Shown: piece after piece, positions 49,134 through 57,577 of the stretch
How positions within the stretch are numbered: the stretch's first letter is position 1
How the letters are laid out: every line of letters starts with the position of its first letter
From: Halobacterium jilantaiense
GTDB taxonomy: Archaea > Halobacteriota > Halobacteria > Halobacteriales > Halobacteriaceae
Assembly: GCF_900110535.1 (NCBI RefSeq)
Contig: NZ_FOJA01000001.1
Span: forward strand, 1,709,393 to 1,773,392
DNA length: 64,000 nt
Direction: 5' to 3'
Notes under the pieces: model-generated
The model's input: the letters and a program-made list of their open reading frames with translations, nothing else
What the model was told of the DNA's origin: nothing
Databases searched by the model: none
Made by a program: the position numbers and the translations under genes

Positions 49134-49175
49134 ATGTCTCTCGCTCGTCCAGCCACGGAGGTGGCGGTGGCGTGA
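49134..49175 (+). CDS. Short upstream ORF overlapping the orphan permease start
   Basis: ATG at 49134 opens only 13 residues (MSLARPATEVAVA), and its TGA overlaps the GTG of the next gene by four bases. A TATA-like TTGACTTTTC lies about 30 bp before the ATG. It could be a leader peptide, the remnant of a lost ATPase gene, or chance. Confidence 0.25.
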   Translation: MSLARPATEVAVA

Positions 49176-49945
49176 CGTGGCGGACCGTCGCCGCCCGCGA
49201 CCTCCGAGCCTACCTCGCCGACGGCACGCTCCGGAACTTCGGCGCGCTCTTCGCCATCGGCGGCCTCGCAGCCGGCTTCGCTGCCGCCGGAGACGCCTCC
49301 GGCAGCACTGTGCTCGCGGCCGCCGTCGCCGTCCTCTCGCTCGGCGCGGCACCGCTGACGGCCGCCCTGCTCGCCCACGACAGCCTGCCGACGCGGCGGA
49401 CGACCGGCCGCGCTCGCCTGACGCTGTCGCTGCCCTACACCCGACGCGCGTACGTCCTCGGTACCGCCGCGGGCGTGTTCGGTGTCGCTGTCGGCTCGCT
49501 CGCGGTCGCCGTCGCCGCGGCGACCGGCGTCGCCGTTCTCGCCGGCGCTGTCACCGACGCGGGACTGGTCGCACTCGTCACACTGACCGGTGTCGGACTC
49601 GCGGGCGCGTTCGTCGGCGGGCCGCTCGCCGCCACCGCGACCCTCCGGTCGTCGACGCTCGCCGCGGGCGTCACCGCCGCACTCTACGGCGGCGCGCTCG
49701 TCTGGCCGGCCGTCGTCGCCGTCGCAGCCAGCGTCGCGGGGGTGTCGTCTCCGTCCGCTGCCACGACCGCGGCCGTCGCGCTCAGCCCGGTGCAGGCGGC
49801 GGCGCTCACGCTCTCGGCCGGTGGCGTGAGCGTCACGCCGCTGGCGGGCACGCTCCCGTGGTGGGTCGGTGCCGCCGTGCTCGCGGCGTGGACGGTCGGT
49901 GGCACGGCGGTCGCCGCCGAGAGATTCGACGGCCTCGAACTCTGA
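49172..49945 (+). CDS. ABC-2 type permease-like membrane protein without own ATPase
   Basis: A 257-residue membrane protein with six helices. It has the NosY-like cytoplasmic start (MTWRTVAARDLRAYLADGTL) and the coupling-loop phrase RARLTLSLPYTRRAYVLGTA between helices 2 and 3, parallel to the permeases at 43196 and 50928. No ATPase gene precedes it; the nearest is the next gene downstream, at 50020, which has its own permease. It may use that ATPase or be a leftover. Very Ala/Val/Gly-rich. GTG at 49172 is the only plausible start. Confidence 0.68.
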   Translation: MTWRTVAARDLRAYLADGTLRNFGALFAIGGLAAGFAAAGDASGSTVLAAAVAVLSLGAAPLTAALLAHDSLPTRRTTGRARLTLSLPYTRRAYVLGTAAGVFGVAVGSLAVAVAAATGVAVLAGAVTDAGLVALVTLTGVGLAGAFVGGPLAATATLRSSTLAAGVTAALYGGALVWPAVVAVAASVAGVSSPSAATTAAVALSPVQAAALTLSAGGVSVTPLAGTLPWWVGAAVLAAWTVGGTAVAAERFDGLEL

Positions 49946-49990
49946 ACCGTCGATTCGGGGGTCGCTAGCGATGAGAACCACCACAACCAA

Positions 49991-50000
49991 TTTATAAACG
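49991..50000 (+). promoter_or_regulatory. TATA box of ABC pair 2
   Basis: TTTATAAACG lies about 25-28 bp before the ATG at 50020, one of the clearest TATA boxes of the window. The distance predicts a leaderless transcript starting at or next to the ATG. Confidence 0.6.
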
Positions 50001-50019
50001 GATACAGACGTTCCGACGT

Positions 50020-50931
50020 ATGCCAGCCATCGAACTGAACGGCGTCACCAAGCGGTACGGTGACGTCACCGCCCTCCGCGACCTCGACCTCGAAGTCAAG
50101 GACGGGGAGATATACGGCTTCCTCGGCCCGAACGGCGCGGGGAAGTCCACGACTATCGACATCCTCTTGGACTTCGTCCGGCCGACCAGCGGCCGGGCCG
50201 GCGTCCTCGGCATGGACGCACAGGCCGACTCGCAGGCCATCCGTCAGCGCATCGGCGTACTGCCAGAAGGCTTCCAGGTCTACAAGCGCCTGACCGCCCG
50301 CCAGCACCTCGAGTTCGCTATCCAGTCGAAGAACGCCGACAACGAACCGGAGGCGCTCCTGGAGCGCGTCGGCATCCCGGACGCCATCGACCGCAAGGCC
50401 GGCGGCTTCTCGAAGGGGATGCAGCAGCGACTCGCGCTCGCCATCGCGCTCGTCGGCGAACCCGACCTGCTCATCCTCGACGAGCCGTCGACGGGCCTCG
50501 ACCCGAACGGCGCTCGCGAGATGCGCGCCATCATCACGGAGGAGGCCGACCGCGGCGCGACCGTGTTCTTCTCCAGTCACATCCTCGAACAGGTCGAAGC
50601 CGTCTGTGACCGCGTCGGCATCCTGAAGGCCGGCGAACTGGTCGCCGAGGACTCCATCGAGGCGCTGCGGGCCGCCGCCGACACCTCGACTACGCTGACC
50701 GTCACGCTCGACGCCGCCACAGACGCCGCCGTCGACGCCGCCCGCGACGTCCCCGGTGTCGCCGAGGTGTCCGTCGACGGCGACAGCCTCGTCGTGCGCG
50801 CCGACAGCGGCTCGAAGACCGACGTGCTTGACGCCGTCGAAGCGACCGGCGCAGATGTCCGCGACTTCTCCACCGAGCAGGCGTCGCTGGACGATGTCTT
50901 CGCCGCCTACACCGAGGGGGTGTCGGCATGA
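50020..50931 (+). CDS. ABC-2 type transporter ATP-binding protein (pair 2)
   Basis: A 303-residue ATPase with Walker A GPNGAGKST, Q-loop GVLPEGFQVYKRLTARQH, signature FSKGMQQRLALAIAL, Walker B LLILDEPSTGLDPNG and H-loop VFFSSHILEQVE. The first 215 residues are nearly superimposable on the ATPase at 42231 (for example EEADRGATVFFSSHIL in both). The C-terminal domain differs more. It overlaps its permease by 4 bp. The cargo is unknown; the same CcmA/NosF-like caution applies. Confidence 0.87.
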   Translation: MPAIELNGVTKRYGDVTALRDLDLEVKDGEIYGFLGPNGAGKSTTIDILLDFVRPTSGRAGVLGMDAQADSQAIRQRIGVLPEGFQVYKRLTARQHLEFAIQSKNADNEPEALLERVGIPDAIDRKAGGFSKGMQQRLALAIALVGEPDLLILDEPSTGLDPNGAREMRAIITEEADRGATVFFSSHILEQVEAVCDRVGILKAGELVAEDSIEALRAAADTSTTLTVTLDAATDAAVDAARDVPGVAEVSVDGDSLVVRADSGSKTDVLDAVEATGADVRDFSTEQASLDDVFAAYTEGVSA

Positions 50932-51764
50932 GTTGGACCGCAATCGCGCGCAAGGACTTCCAGGACGCCAGCCGGTCGAAGGCCCTCTGGGCGCTCACTG
51001 CGCTGTTCGTCCTGTTCATGGCCGGGATGGCCTACGTGTTCACGCTCGTCGGCGACGCTGGGGCCGGCGAACTGGACACCGTCAGGCTGCTGTCATTCCT
51101 CATCGGTCCGGTGACGCTGCTCATTCCCCTCACTGCCCTCGTCATGGCGCACAAAGCCGTCGCCAGCGAGGTCGAGTCCGGCTCCGCGAAGTTCCTGCTG
51201 TCGCTGCCCCACACTCGGCGGGACACCGTCGTCGGGAAGGTCGTCGGCCGCAGCGCCGTCATGGGTGTCGCGGTACTCGTCGGCCTCGTCGTCGCGGCCA
51301 TCGTCGTGCTCGGGCTCTACGACGCCTTCGACGCGATGGCGTACCTCGGCTTCTCGGTGCTGTCGCTGCTGCTCGCGGCCGTGTTCACCGCTATCGGTGT
51401 CGGGCTCTCCGCGATGACCAAAGACACCGGCCGAGCGACGATTCTCGCCGCCGGGTTCTACATCGTCTTCGAGGTCATCTGGGGCGTCGTCTCCATGGGC
51501 ATCCACTACCTCCTGAACGGCTCGTTCTTCCCGATGGGAACGCCCCCGGACTGGTACCTCCTCCTGAACCGCATCCCACCGTCGTCGGCGTTCACCACCG
51601 CTGTCTATCGGCTGCTGCCCGGTGACTACGGCGTCATGGCGAGCTACTTCCCGGACTCCGCCCCGTTCTTCCTCTCCGAGTGGGCGGCGCTCGTTATCCT
51701 CCTCGCGTGGCTCGTCGCCGTCCCCGCTATCGGCTACTGGCGCTTCCAGGCGGCCGACCTGTAG
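50928..51764 (+). CDS. ABC-2 type transporter permease (pair 2)
   Basis: A 278-residue permease with six helices beginning SWTAIARKDFQDASRSKALW. The coupling loop SAKFLLSLPHTRRDTVVGKV parallels pair 1. The extracellular loop before the last helix contains PPDWYLLLNRIPPSSAFTTA. The ATG at 50928 lies in the ATPase stop (ATGA). Relation to pair 1 and to the orphan permease points to a family expanded in this genome region. Confidence 0.85.
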   Translation: MSWTAIARKDFQDASRSKALWALTALFVLFMAGMAYVFTLVGDAGAGELDTVRLLSFLIGPVTLLIPLTALVMAHKAVASEVESGSAKFLLSLPHTRRDTVVGKVVGRSAVMGVAVLVGLVVAAIVVLGLYDAFDAMAYLGFSVLSLLLAAVFTAIGVGLSAMTKDTGRATILAAGFYIVFEVIWGVVSMGIHYLLNGSFFPMGTPPDWYLLLNRIPPSSAFTTAVYRLLPGDYGVMASYFPDSAPFFLSEWAALVILLAWLVAVPAIGYWRFQAADL

Positions 51765-51785
51765 GCCGCTCCGCCTCCCGCTCTG

Positions 51786-52166
51786 TTACGGCGTCCACCG
51801 GAACCGCCGTGTGTGCTCGCCGTCGAACAGCGGACCGTCGCCCGTCTCCTCGAAGCCCTCCGCTTCGAGCAGTTCCGCGACCCCGTCCTCGCTCTCCGGC
51901 ACCACTATCTCCAGCGGCAGCGACTCCCGGTTGGCGAACTGCCGGGGTGCTCCCAGCAAGTCGTCGACGGTGTCCTCGTCGCCGCCGAACCGCGTGACGT
52001 GGACCGCACCCCGCCACGTGTCGTAGGCGAGAAAGCCCACCACTTCCTCGTCGACACACGCCACCCGGACGCTGCGGTCCCGGACGAGGCGGTCTGCGTC
52101 GACGTCTGTGGACGCAAGGCGCGTCACCGCGTCGGCGTCCTCGGCTGTCGCGTCCCGGACGTGCAT
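51786..52166 (-). CDS. GNAT-like N-acetyltransferase domain protein
   Basis: A 126-residue protein with the beginning of a GNAT fold: MHVRDATAEDADAVTRLAST, VRVACVDEEVVGFLAYDTWR and a late ELLEAEGFEETGDGPLFDGE. The acetyl-CoA loop (R/Q-x-x-G-x-G/A) is poorly kept, with DDLLGAPRQFANRESLPLEI at that place, so catalysis is uncertain. It is shorter than classical GNATs (about 145-170). The ATG at 52166 gives the canonical start of the fold. Confidence 0.65.
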   Translation of the reverse strand: MHVRDATAEDADAVTRLASTDVDADRLVRDRSVRVACVDEEVVGFLAYDTWRGAVHVTRFGGDEDTVDDLLGAPRQFANRESLPLEIVVPESEDGVAELLEAEGFEETGDGPLFDGEHTRRFRWTP

Positions 52167-52332
52167 ACCACCACGTACGCTACCGAACCCCTTGAAGCCC
52201 GCGCGGCCCGCAACCCCGACTCGGGGTGCCCAGTCCGGGCTCGCTGGGCGTCTGCGGAATGTCTCCGGCCCGCGCGGCAACCTTCTCACCCATGCAAGCA
52301 GTTATCTAGGCTGGCCACCCTAGCCGCCGGCA

Positions 52333-52374
52333 ATGAACACGGTACGCCGTACCGGTGAGCGCCGGTGCGCGTAG
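52333..52374 (+). CDS. Short upstream ORF and hairpin in the aspartate kinase leader
   Basis: ATG at 52333 opens 13 residues (MNTVRRTGERRCA) and ends in TAG inside the first codons of the kinase gene. A TATA-like AGTTATCT lies about 30 bp before it, so this ATG would be near the mRNA start. CGGTAC-GCC-GTACCG (52340-52354) forms a perfect hairpin just before the kinase GTG. Suggests a leader that controls initiation; not proven. Confidence 0.3.
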   Translation: MNTVRRTGERRCA

Positions 52375-53549
52375 TCGCGAAGTTCGGGGGCACGAGTCTC
52401 GGCAGCGGCGACCGCGTCGAGCGAGCCGCCGACTCGATCGCCGCCGCCGTCGACGCCGGCCACGAAATCGTCGTGGTCGCGTCGGCGATGGGGAACACGA
52501 CAGACGACCTGCTCGAAGACATCACGTTCGACGCCGACGAGACCGACCGCGCCGAAATCGTCTCGATGGGCGAACGCACGTCGGTGCGGATGCTGAAGGC
52601 GGCGCTGGCCGCCCGCGGCGTCGACGCCGACTTCCTCGAACCCGGCCACGAGGACTGGCCGGTCGTCACGAACGACCGCGGGGAGGTCGACGCCGACGTC
52701 ACGGCCGACCGCGTCGAGTCCCTCGCCGGCCACCTCGACGACACCGTCCCCGTCGTCACGGGGTTCCTCGCCGAGGACGACGAAGGCAACGTCACCACGC
52801 TGGGTCGCGGCGGCAGCGACACGACGGCCGTGATGCTCGGGCGCTACCTCGACGCCGACGAGGTCGTCATCGTCACCGACGTCGAGGGCATCATGACCGG
52901 CGACCCCCACGTCGTCGAGGGTGCCCGGAACGTCGGCGAAATCACCGTCGACGAACTCCGGAACCTCTCCTTCCGCGGTGCCGAGGTCGTCGCGCCGTCG
53001 GCGCTCTCGTTCAAGGACGACGACCTCGACGTCCGCGTCATCCACTACCAGCACGGCGACCTGCTCTCCGGCGGCACGCGCGTCGAGGGCACGTTCGAGA
53101 ACATGGTCGACATGCGTGAGTCGCCGCTCGCCTGCCTGACGGTCGCGGGCCGCGCCATCCGGAACCGGCCCGGCATCATGTCGACGCTCTCCACGGCGCT
53201 GTCCGAGAGCGAGATCAACGTCGACGCGGTCGCGTCCGGCATGGACTCCATGACGTTCTACGTCGACGAGGCTGTCGCCGAGCGCGCCGAGAACGTCCTC
53301 CATCGGGAGGTCATCGACGTCGGCGAGTTGTCCTCCGTGACGGTCACCGACGACATCGCCGTCATCCGCGTGCTCGGCGGCGAACTCCCGAACCGCCCGG
53401 GCGTCCTCCGGCGCATCGTCGACCCGCTCGCCGACCAGAACATCAACGTCATCGACATCGTCTCCTCGGCCACCTCGGTCGCCGTCTTCGTCTCCTGGGA
53501 CGACCGCGAGGCCGCTCTCGACGTCGTTCAGGGCGGCTTCCGGTCCTGA
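52365..53549 (+). CDS. lysC: Aspartate kinase
   Basis: A 394-residue kinase that phosphorylates aspartate in the first step toward threonine, methionine and (where present) lysine. It begins MRVVAKFGGTSLGS with the nucleotide-binding KFGGTS. Further motifs are VSMGERTSVRMLKAAL and TTLGRGGSDTTAVML. Two C-terminal ACT domains for allosteric control are visible (GIMSTLSTALSESEINVDAV and GVLRRIVDPLADQNINVIDI). The start is fixed: the frame has a TGA at 52356-52358, so the GTG at 52365 is the only one available. Homoserine made from its product feeds the metX operon 44 kb away. Confidence 0.94.
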   Translation: MRVVAKFGGTSLGSGDRVERAADSIAAAVDAGHEIVVVASAMGNTTDDLLEDITFDADETDRAEIVSMGERTSVRMLKAALAARGVDADFLEPGHEDWPVVTNDRGEVDADVTADRVESLAGHLDDTVPVVTGFLAEDDEGNVTTLGRGGSDTTAVMLGRYLDADEVVIVTDVEGIMTGDPHVVEGARNVGEITVDELRNLSFRGAEVVAPSALSFKDDDLDVRVIHYQHGDLLSGGTRVEGTFENMVDMRESPLACLTVAGRAIRNRPGIMSTLSTALSESEINVDAVASGMDSMTFYVDEAVAERAENVLHREVIDVGELSSVTVTDDIAVIRVLGGELPNRPGVLRRIVDPLADQNINVIDIVSSATSVAVFVSWDDREAALDVVQGGFRS

Positions 53550-53608
53550 CCGACCGGCGGCCGGACCGCGGTCCGGTCCTGCGCCCTCTGTACCGACTCC
53601 GCACCACA

Positions 53609-53626
53609 GCGTACAGTCATGTACGC
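53609..53626. promoter_or_regulatory. Dyad upstream of tnaA
   Basis: GCGTAC and GTACGC (53609-53614, 53621-53626) flank AGTCAT without mismatch. The dyad lies some 25 bp upstream of a TATA-like AACTAAG (about 53651), which itself is about 28-30 bp from the tnaA GTG. This is a good place for an activator site. Confidence 0.45.
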
Positions 53627-53681
53627 CGTCGAACAGCCCTCTCGCGCCGGAACTAAGCCGCTCGGCGTTCCCTGTACTGTC

Positions 53682-55028
53682 GTGCGTTCCCACAAGACCA
53701 CGATGGTCGACGACGTCGAACTCCTCCCCCGGCAGGACCGCGAGGCCGCGCTCGCGGACGCCGGCTACAACGTCTTCGAACTCGCCAGCGACGCCGTCGC
53801 CGTCGACCTCCTCACGGACTCCGGCACCGGCACGATGAGCAACGACCAGTGGGCGGCCATGATGCGGGGCGACGAGGCCTACGCCGGCAGCTCCAGCTTC
53901 GAGGACCTCGAAGCCGCCGTCGCGGACGTGATGGGCTTCGAGCACATCGTGCCCGCACATCAGGGACGGGGCGCGGAGAACGTCCTCTACGGCGCGCTCG
54001 TCGACGAGGGGGACACCGTCCTCAACAACGCCCACTTCGACACCACTCGGGCCCACGTCGCCGCCAACGGCGCTGACCCGGTCGACTGCCCCGTCGACGG
54101 CGCTCGCGACCCCGACAGCGACGACCCCTTCAAGGGCGACTTCTCCGTCGAGACGGCCCGCCGCGTCGTCGAGGACGTCGGCGTCGACAACGTTCCCGCG
54201 GTCGTGCTCACCGTCACGAACAACTCGATGGCCGGCCAGCCGGTCAGCGTCGAGAACACCCGCGAGGTCGCCGCGTTCGCCGACGACATCGACGCCACGT
54301 TCGTTCTCGACGCCTGCCGGTTCGCCGAGAACGCCCACTTCGTCCAGCAGCGCGAACCCGAGTTCGCCGACGACACCGTCGCCGACATCGCCCGCGAACA
54401 GCTCTCGTACGCCGACGCCTGCGTCATGAGCGGGAAGAAAGACGGCCTCGTCAACGCCGGCGGCTTCGTCGGCCTCCGCGAGCAGGACGACCTGTACGAG
54501 GCGTGCCGGCAGCGCGGCATCCTCTACGAGGGCTTCTCGACGTACGGCGGGATGTCCGGCCGGGACATGGCCGCGTTCGCTGTCGGCCTCCGGGAAGCCG
54601 TCGAGCCGCCGTACGTCGAAGAGCGCGTCGGCCAGGTCCAGCGCCTCGCCGGCATGCTCGACGACCGCGGCGTCCCCGTCTACCAGCCCGCCGGCGGCCA
54701 CGCCGTCTACGTCGACGCTAACGCCGCCCTCCCTCATCTCCCCCGCGACGAGTACCCCGGGCAGGCGTTCGTCTGCGAACTCTACCTGGAGGGCGGCGTC
54801 CGCGGCGTCGAACTCGGCCGCTTCGCCTTCCCCGAGACGGAGCGCCGCGACCTCGTCCGCCTCGCGCTCCCCCGGCGCACCTACGGCCCCGACCACCTCG
54901 AACACGTCGCCGACACCGCCGCGGCGGTCTGCGAGCGCGGCGACGAGGTCACCGGCTACGAAATCGTCGACGAGCCCGAGATGGCGGAACTGCGGCACTT
55001 CTCCGCGCGGCTCGAACCGCTCCAGTAG
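53682..55028 (+). CDS. tnaA: Tryptophanase (tryptophan indole-lyase family)
   Basis: A 448-residue PLP enzyme of the tryptophanase/tyrosine phenol-lyase family, which splits tryptophan to indole, pyruvate and ammonia. Marks are ELLPRQDREAALADAGYNVF at the start, LLTDSGTGTMS, AYAGSSSF, VLTVTNNSMAGQPVS, DACRFAENAHF, and the PLP lysine in MSGKKDGLVNAGG near residue 250. I chose the GTG at 53682: a TATA-like element lies at the right distance and the family has about ten residues before ELLPR. An in-frame ATG at 53703 and one at 53619 are alternatives. Tryptophan versus tyrosine cannot be decided without alignment. Confidence 0.87.
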   Translation: MRSHKTTMVDDVELLPRQDREAALADAGYNVFELASDAVAVDLLTDSGTGTMSNDQWAAMMRGDEAYAGSSSFEDLEAAVADVMGFEHIVPAHQGRGAENVLYGALVDEGDTVLNNAHFDTTRAHVAANGADPVDCPVDGARDPDSDDPFKGDFSVETARRVVEDVGVDNVPAVVLTVTNNSMAGQPVSVENTREVAAFADDIDATFVLDACRFAENAHFVQQREPEFADDTVADIAREQLSYADACVMSGKKDGLVNAGGFVGLREQDDLYEACRQRGILYEGFSTYGGMSGRDMAAFAVGLREAVEPPYVEERVGQVQRLAGMLDDRGVPVYQPAGGHAVYVDANAALPHLPRDEYPGQAFVCELYLEGGVRGVELGRFAFPETERRDLVRLALPRRTYGPDHLEHVADTAAAVCERGDEVTGYEIVDEPEMAELRHFSARLEPLQ

Positions 55029-55032
55029 CGCG

Positions 55033-55719
55033 CTACCGCCCCTCGGCGAGCCGGTCGGCCGTCCGCGACGGCAGGCCGGCGTCCCGCACTGCTTCCTGGA
55101 CCGCCTCGACGTTGTACTTGACGCGGTGCTCGGTCACCGACAGGTCGTCAAGGTCGACGACGGCGTAGGCGGCACGAGGGTCTTCGTCCCGGGGCTGGCC
55201 GACGCTCCCCGGGTTCAGGACGACGCCGTCGGCGTACACCTCGTGGTGCTGGACGTGCGTGTGCCCGAGAATCAGGACGTCCTCCGAGTCATCGCTCGAC
55301 CCGTCCTCGTCCCGACCGAGCAGGTGCGGGCCGAACTCCTCGGGGTACGTGTACTTGTCCGTCACCTCTGGGTGGTCGTGGACGACTTTCACGCGGCCGT
55401 CCGCCAGCCGGCGCGACCGCGGGAGGTTCTCCACCCACGTGCGCTGCACGTCGTTCAGCGCGTCGCTGGCGTGGTCGATGCCGGCCTGCGCCATCCCGTT
55501 CCCGCGGAAGTTCCGGCCGGTCGCGACCATCCGGTCGTGATTGCCCATGACCGTCGGGACGCCTCGCTCGCTGAGTTCGTCCACGCACTCCGCGGGCCAC
55601 GGATTGTAGCCGACCACGTCGCCCGCACACACCAGCCGGTCGACGGCCGGCATGTCCGCGAGCACTGCCTCCAGCGCGACGAGATTCGAGTGGATGTCGG
55701 AGACGACACCGAGTTCCAT
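55033..55719 (-). CDS. Calcineurin-like metallophosphoesterase (YfcE/DUF2437 type)
   Basis: A 228-residue phosphoesterase with all metal motifs: VVSDIHSNLVALEAVL, VCAGDVVGYNPWP, VMGNHDRM, VVHDHP and ILGHTHVQH. It likely hydrolyses a phosphodiester or phosphomonoester, but the substrate is unknown. Part of the middle is an acidic insertion (GRDEDGSSDDSED). The ATG at 55719 starts MELGVVSDIHSN, immediately at the first strand. It is convergent with tnaA with only a 4 bp gap. Confidence 0.87.
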   Translation of the reverse strand: MELGVVSDIHSNLVALEAVLADMPAVDRLVCAGDVVGYNPWPAECVDELSERGVPTVMGNHDRMVATGRNFRGNGMAQAGIDHASDALNDVQRTWVENLPRSRRLADGRVKVVHDHPEVTDKYTYPEEFGPHLLGRDEDGSSDDSEDVLILGHTHVQHHEVYADGVVLNPGSVGQPRDEDPRAAYAVVDLDDLSVTEHRVKYNVEAVQEAVRDAGLPSRTADRLAEGR

Positions 55720-55770
55720 GCCCGTGACTCCGGTGCCCGCTGCCTTAGTTCTCCGGCCCGCTCCGGTCAG

Positions 55771-56352
55771 TCAGTCGCCGTTCCTGACCGCGGTCTCGTA
55801 GCCGCCGTCGCCGTCCCGCACCACGCCGACCGCACAGACCGCGTGCTCGAAGGCCGCGCCGTACGCCTCCTCGGCGGCCGCTTCGGCGGTCCCGGCGTCG
55901 AAGCCGATGGGCTCCGGGCTGTCTTTCTCGTAGGTCGCGACGACTGTCGGCTCCTCGACTTCCTCCACCAGGAGCGCGTCCTTCCGGACGGTCCCGACGA
56001 ACGCGCTGCCGTCCCCCGTGAGCACGCCCGCGATGCGCGGCGTGTCGTAGTCGTCTTTCTCGTAGTCCAGCGCGAGCAGGGACTCCGCGAGCGCGTCCCG
56101 CGGCGGGTAGCCCGAGTCGAGTTTCTCCGCAATCGGGTCGACGTGGCTGCCGTTCCCGACGACGGCGTGGCCGCCGCCGGTCCGGAAGCAGTTGTACGAC
56201 ACGTAGGGGTTGTCCGTCTCGTCGGCCTCGGCGGTCGGCACCACCGTCAGCGCGTCGTCTCTCGCGACGGCCTGCCGGTTCGGGAACGACCGCGACGACA
56301 CTCGGTAGGCCGCGACGTCCGGCCCCACGACGACGAATCGTCCGACGTACAT
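55771..56352 (-). CDS. purO: IMP cyclohydrolase, archaeal type
   Basis: A 193-residue enzyme for the last step of purine synthesis in archaea (FAICAR to IMP), replacing part of PurH. Family phrases are [10 protein letters not shown] at the start, [38 protein letters not shown] and the C-terminal [13 protein letters not shown]. Length fits PurO (about 195-210). The ATG at 56352 is preceded by a TATA-like CTATTTCTCC on the minus strand. No other pur gene is next to it. Confidence 0.9.
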   Translation of the reverse strand: MYVGRFVVVGPDVAAYRVSSRSFPNRQAVARDDALTVVPTAEADETDNPYVSYNCFRTGGGHAVVGNGSHVDPIAEKLDSGYPPRDALAESLLALDYEKDDYDTPRIAGVLTGDGSAFVGTVRKDALLVEEVEEPTVVATYEKDSPEPIGFDAGTAEAAAEEAYGAAFEHAVCAVGVVRDGDGGYETAVRNGD

Positions 56353-56516
56353 ACGCGAACGTGTATTCTCGCAGGAGAAATAGCCACCGATGTGTACACG
56401 AACGAGCGTCAGTTGGTGATGGGTGTGGCTCACTCGCGGGACTGTGCGAACCACTCCCGTGCGGCGAACTGCCTTCGCAACACTAATAAATTCGAGTCGC
56501 CTTTGTTCCGGTGCGA

Positions 56517-56589
56517 AGTTCCGTAGGGTAGTGGCCAATCCTGTTGCCTTCTGGGGGCAACGACGGAGGTTCGAATCCTCCCGGAACTA
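56517..56589 (+). tRNA. tRNA-Gln (anticodon CTG)
   Basis: The 73-base cloverleaf is complete. The acceptor stem AGTTCCG pairs with CGGAACT with discriminator A. The anticodon stem TTGCC/GGCAA encloses TTCTGGG with anticodon CTG (56551-56553). The T arm is GGAGG-TTCGAAT-CCTCC. The D arm is short. CCA is not encoded and no intron is seen. In haloarchaea Gln-tRNA is made by transamidation of Glu-tRNA(Gln). Confidence 0.93.
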
Positions 56590-56686
56590 TTCTCTCGAAA
56601 CCGAACGCGAGCAGCGCCGCCTGTTCCTCGTGTCGCCTCCAGTGCTCGACTTCCGCGAATAGCGCGGCGCGTCCGCCGCGCCCCAG

Positions 56687-57577
56687 TCAGTCAGCCGCTG
56701 GTGCCGCCGCCGCCGCGACGGCCGACCGGAGCGCCCGCTCAGTGTACACCTCAAGGAGCTGGAGGCGGAACTCGCCGGACGCCTGCAGGTCGTCCATCGC
56801 CATCGCCTCGTCGACGTCCTCGGTGGCGCGGCTCGCGGCGTGCTCGGCGGCGTCGTCGTCGAGCCGGTCGCCCTCGATGGCGTCCGCGACCGACGACAGC
56901 GACACGCCCTGACCGACGACGCCGTTCGCGCCGACGCGCGCCGACTGGACGACGCCGCCGCCGTCGACGTCCAGCAGCACGGCGACGCCGACCATCGCGT
57001 ACCCCGAAGACGGACTCGGCTTCTTCTCGTAGGCCCCGATAGCGCCGCTCGCCGACGGGAACTCCACGGCCGTCACGAGTTCGCTCGGCCCCACGTCGGT
57101 CGCGTACATCCCGAAGAAGAATTCCTCGGCGGACACCCGACGGGTGCCGTCGGGCCCCTGCAGGACGAGCGTCGCGTCCGACGCCAGCGCCGCCCCGGGG
57201 AGGTCCGACGCGGGGTCGGCGTGCGCGAGGTTCCCGCCGACCGTCCCGCGGTTGCGCACCTGTCGGTCGCCGACCTCGGCGACGGCAGCGGTCATCGTCG
57301 GCGCGTGCTCGTGGGCGGCGTCGCTGTCGAGGAACTCGCTGTACGAGGTCGACGCGCCGACCGACAGCGTGTCGCCGTCGACGGAGACGCCGCGGAGTTC
57401 GTCGACGCTCCCGATGTCCACGAGCACGTCCGGGCTCGACAGCCCGGTCTTCATCGCTGGCAGCAGGCTGTGGCCGCCCGCCAGCAGTTCGACCTCTTCG
57501 CCGGCGTGCGCTTCCAGCAGTTCGACCGCGTGGTCGACGGACTCGGCCTCCCGGTAGTCGAACTCGTCGGGGTACAT
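56687..57577 (-). CDS. Molybdenum hydroxylase FAD subunit (CoxM-like)
   Basis: A 296-residue FAD-binding subunit of the xanthine dehydrogenase/CO dehydrogenase family. FAD contacts are visible in ELLAGGHSLLPAMKTGL and the RNRGTVGGNLAHADPASDLP loop. CO_deh_flav_C-type sequence follows (YEKKPSPSSGYAMVGVAVLL). It accepts electrons from the Fe-S subunit. The ATG at 57577 shares one base with the stop of the large subunit (TGATG). It is the last gene in the operon. Confidence 0.88.
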   Translation of the reverse strand: MYPDEFDYREAESVDHAVELLEAHAGEEVELLAGGHSLLPAMKTGLSSPDVLVDIGSVDELRGVSVDGDTLSVGASTSYSEFLDSDAAHEHAPTMTAAVAEVGDRQVRNRGTVGGNLAHADPASDLPGAALASDATLVLQGPDGTRRVSAEEFFFGMYATDVGPSELVTAVEFPSASGAIGAYEKKPSPSSGYAMVGVAVLLDVDGGGVVQSARVGANGVVGQGVSLSSVADAIEGDRLDDDAAEHAASRATEDVDEAMAMDDLQASGEFRLQLLEVYTERALRSAVAAAAAPAAD

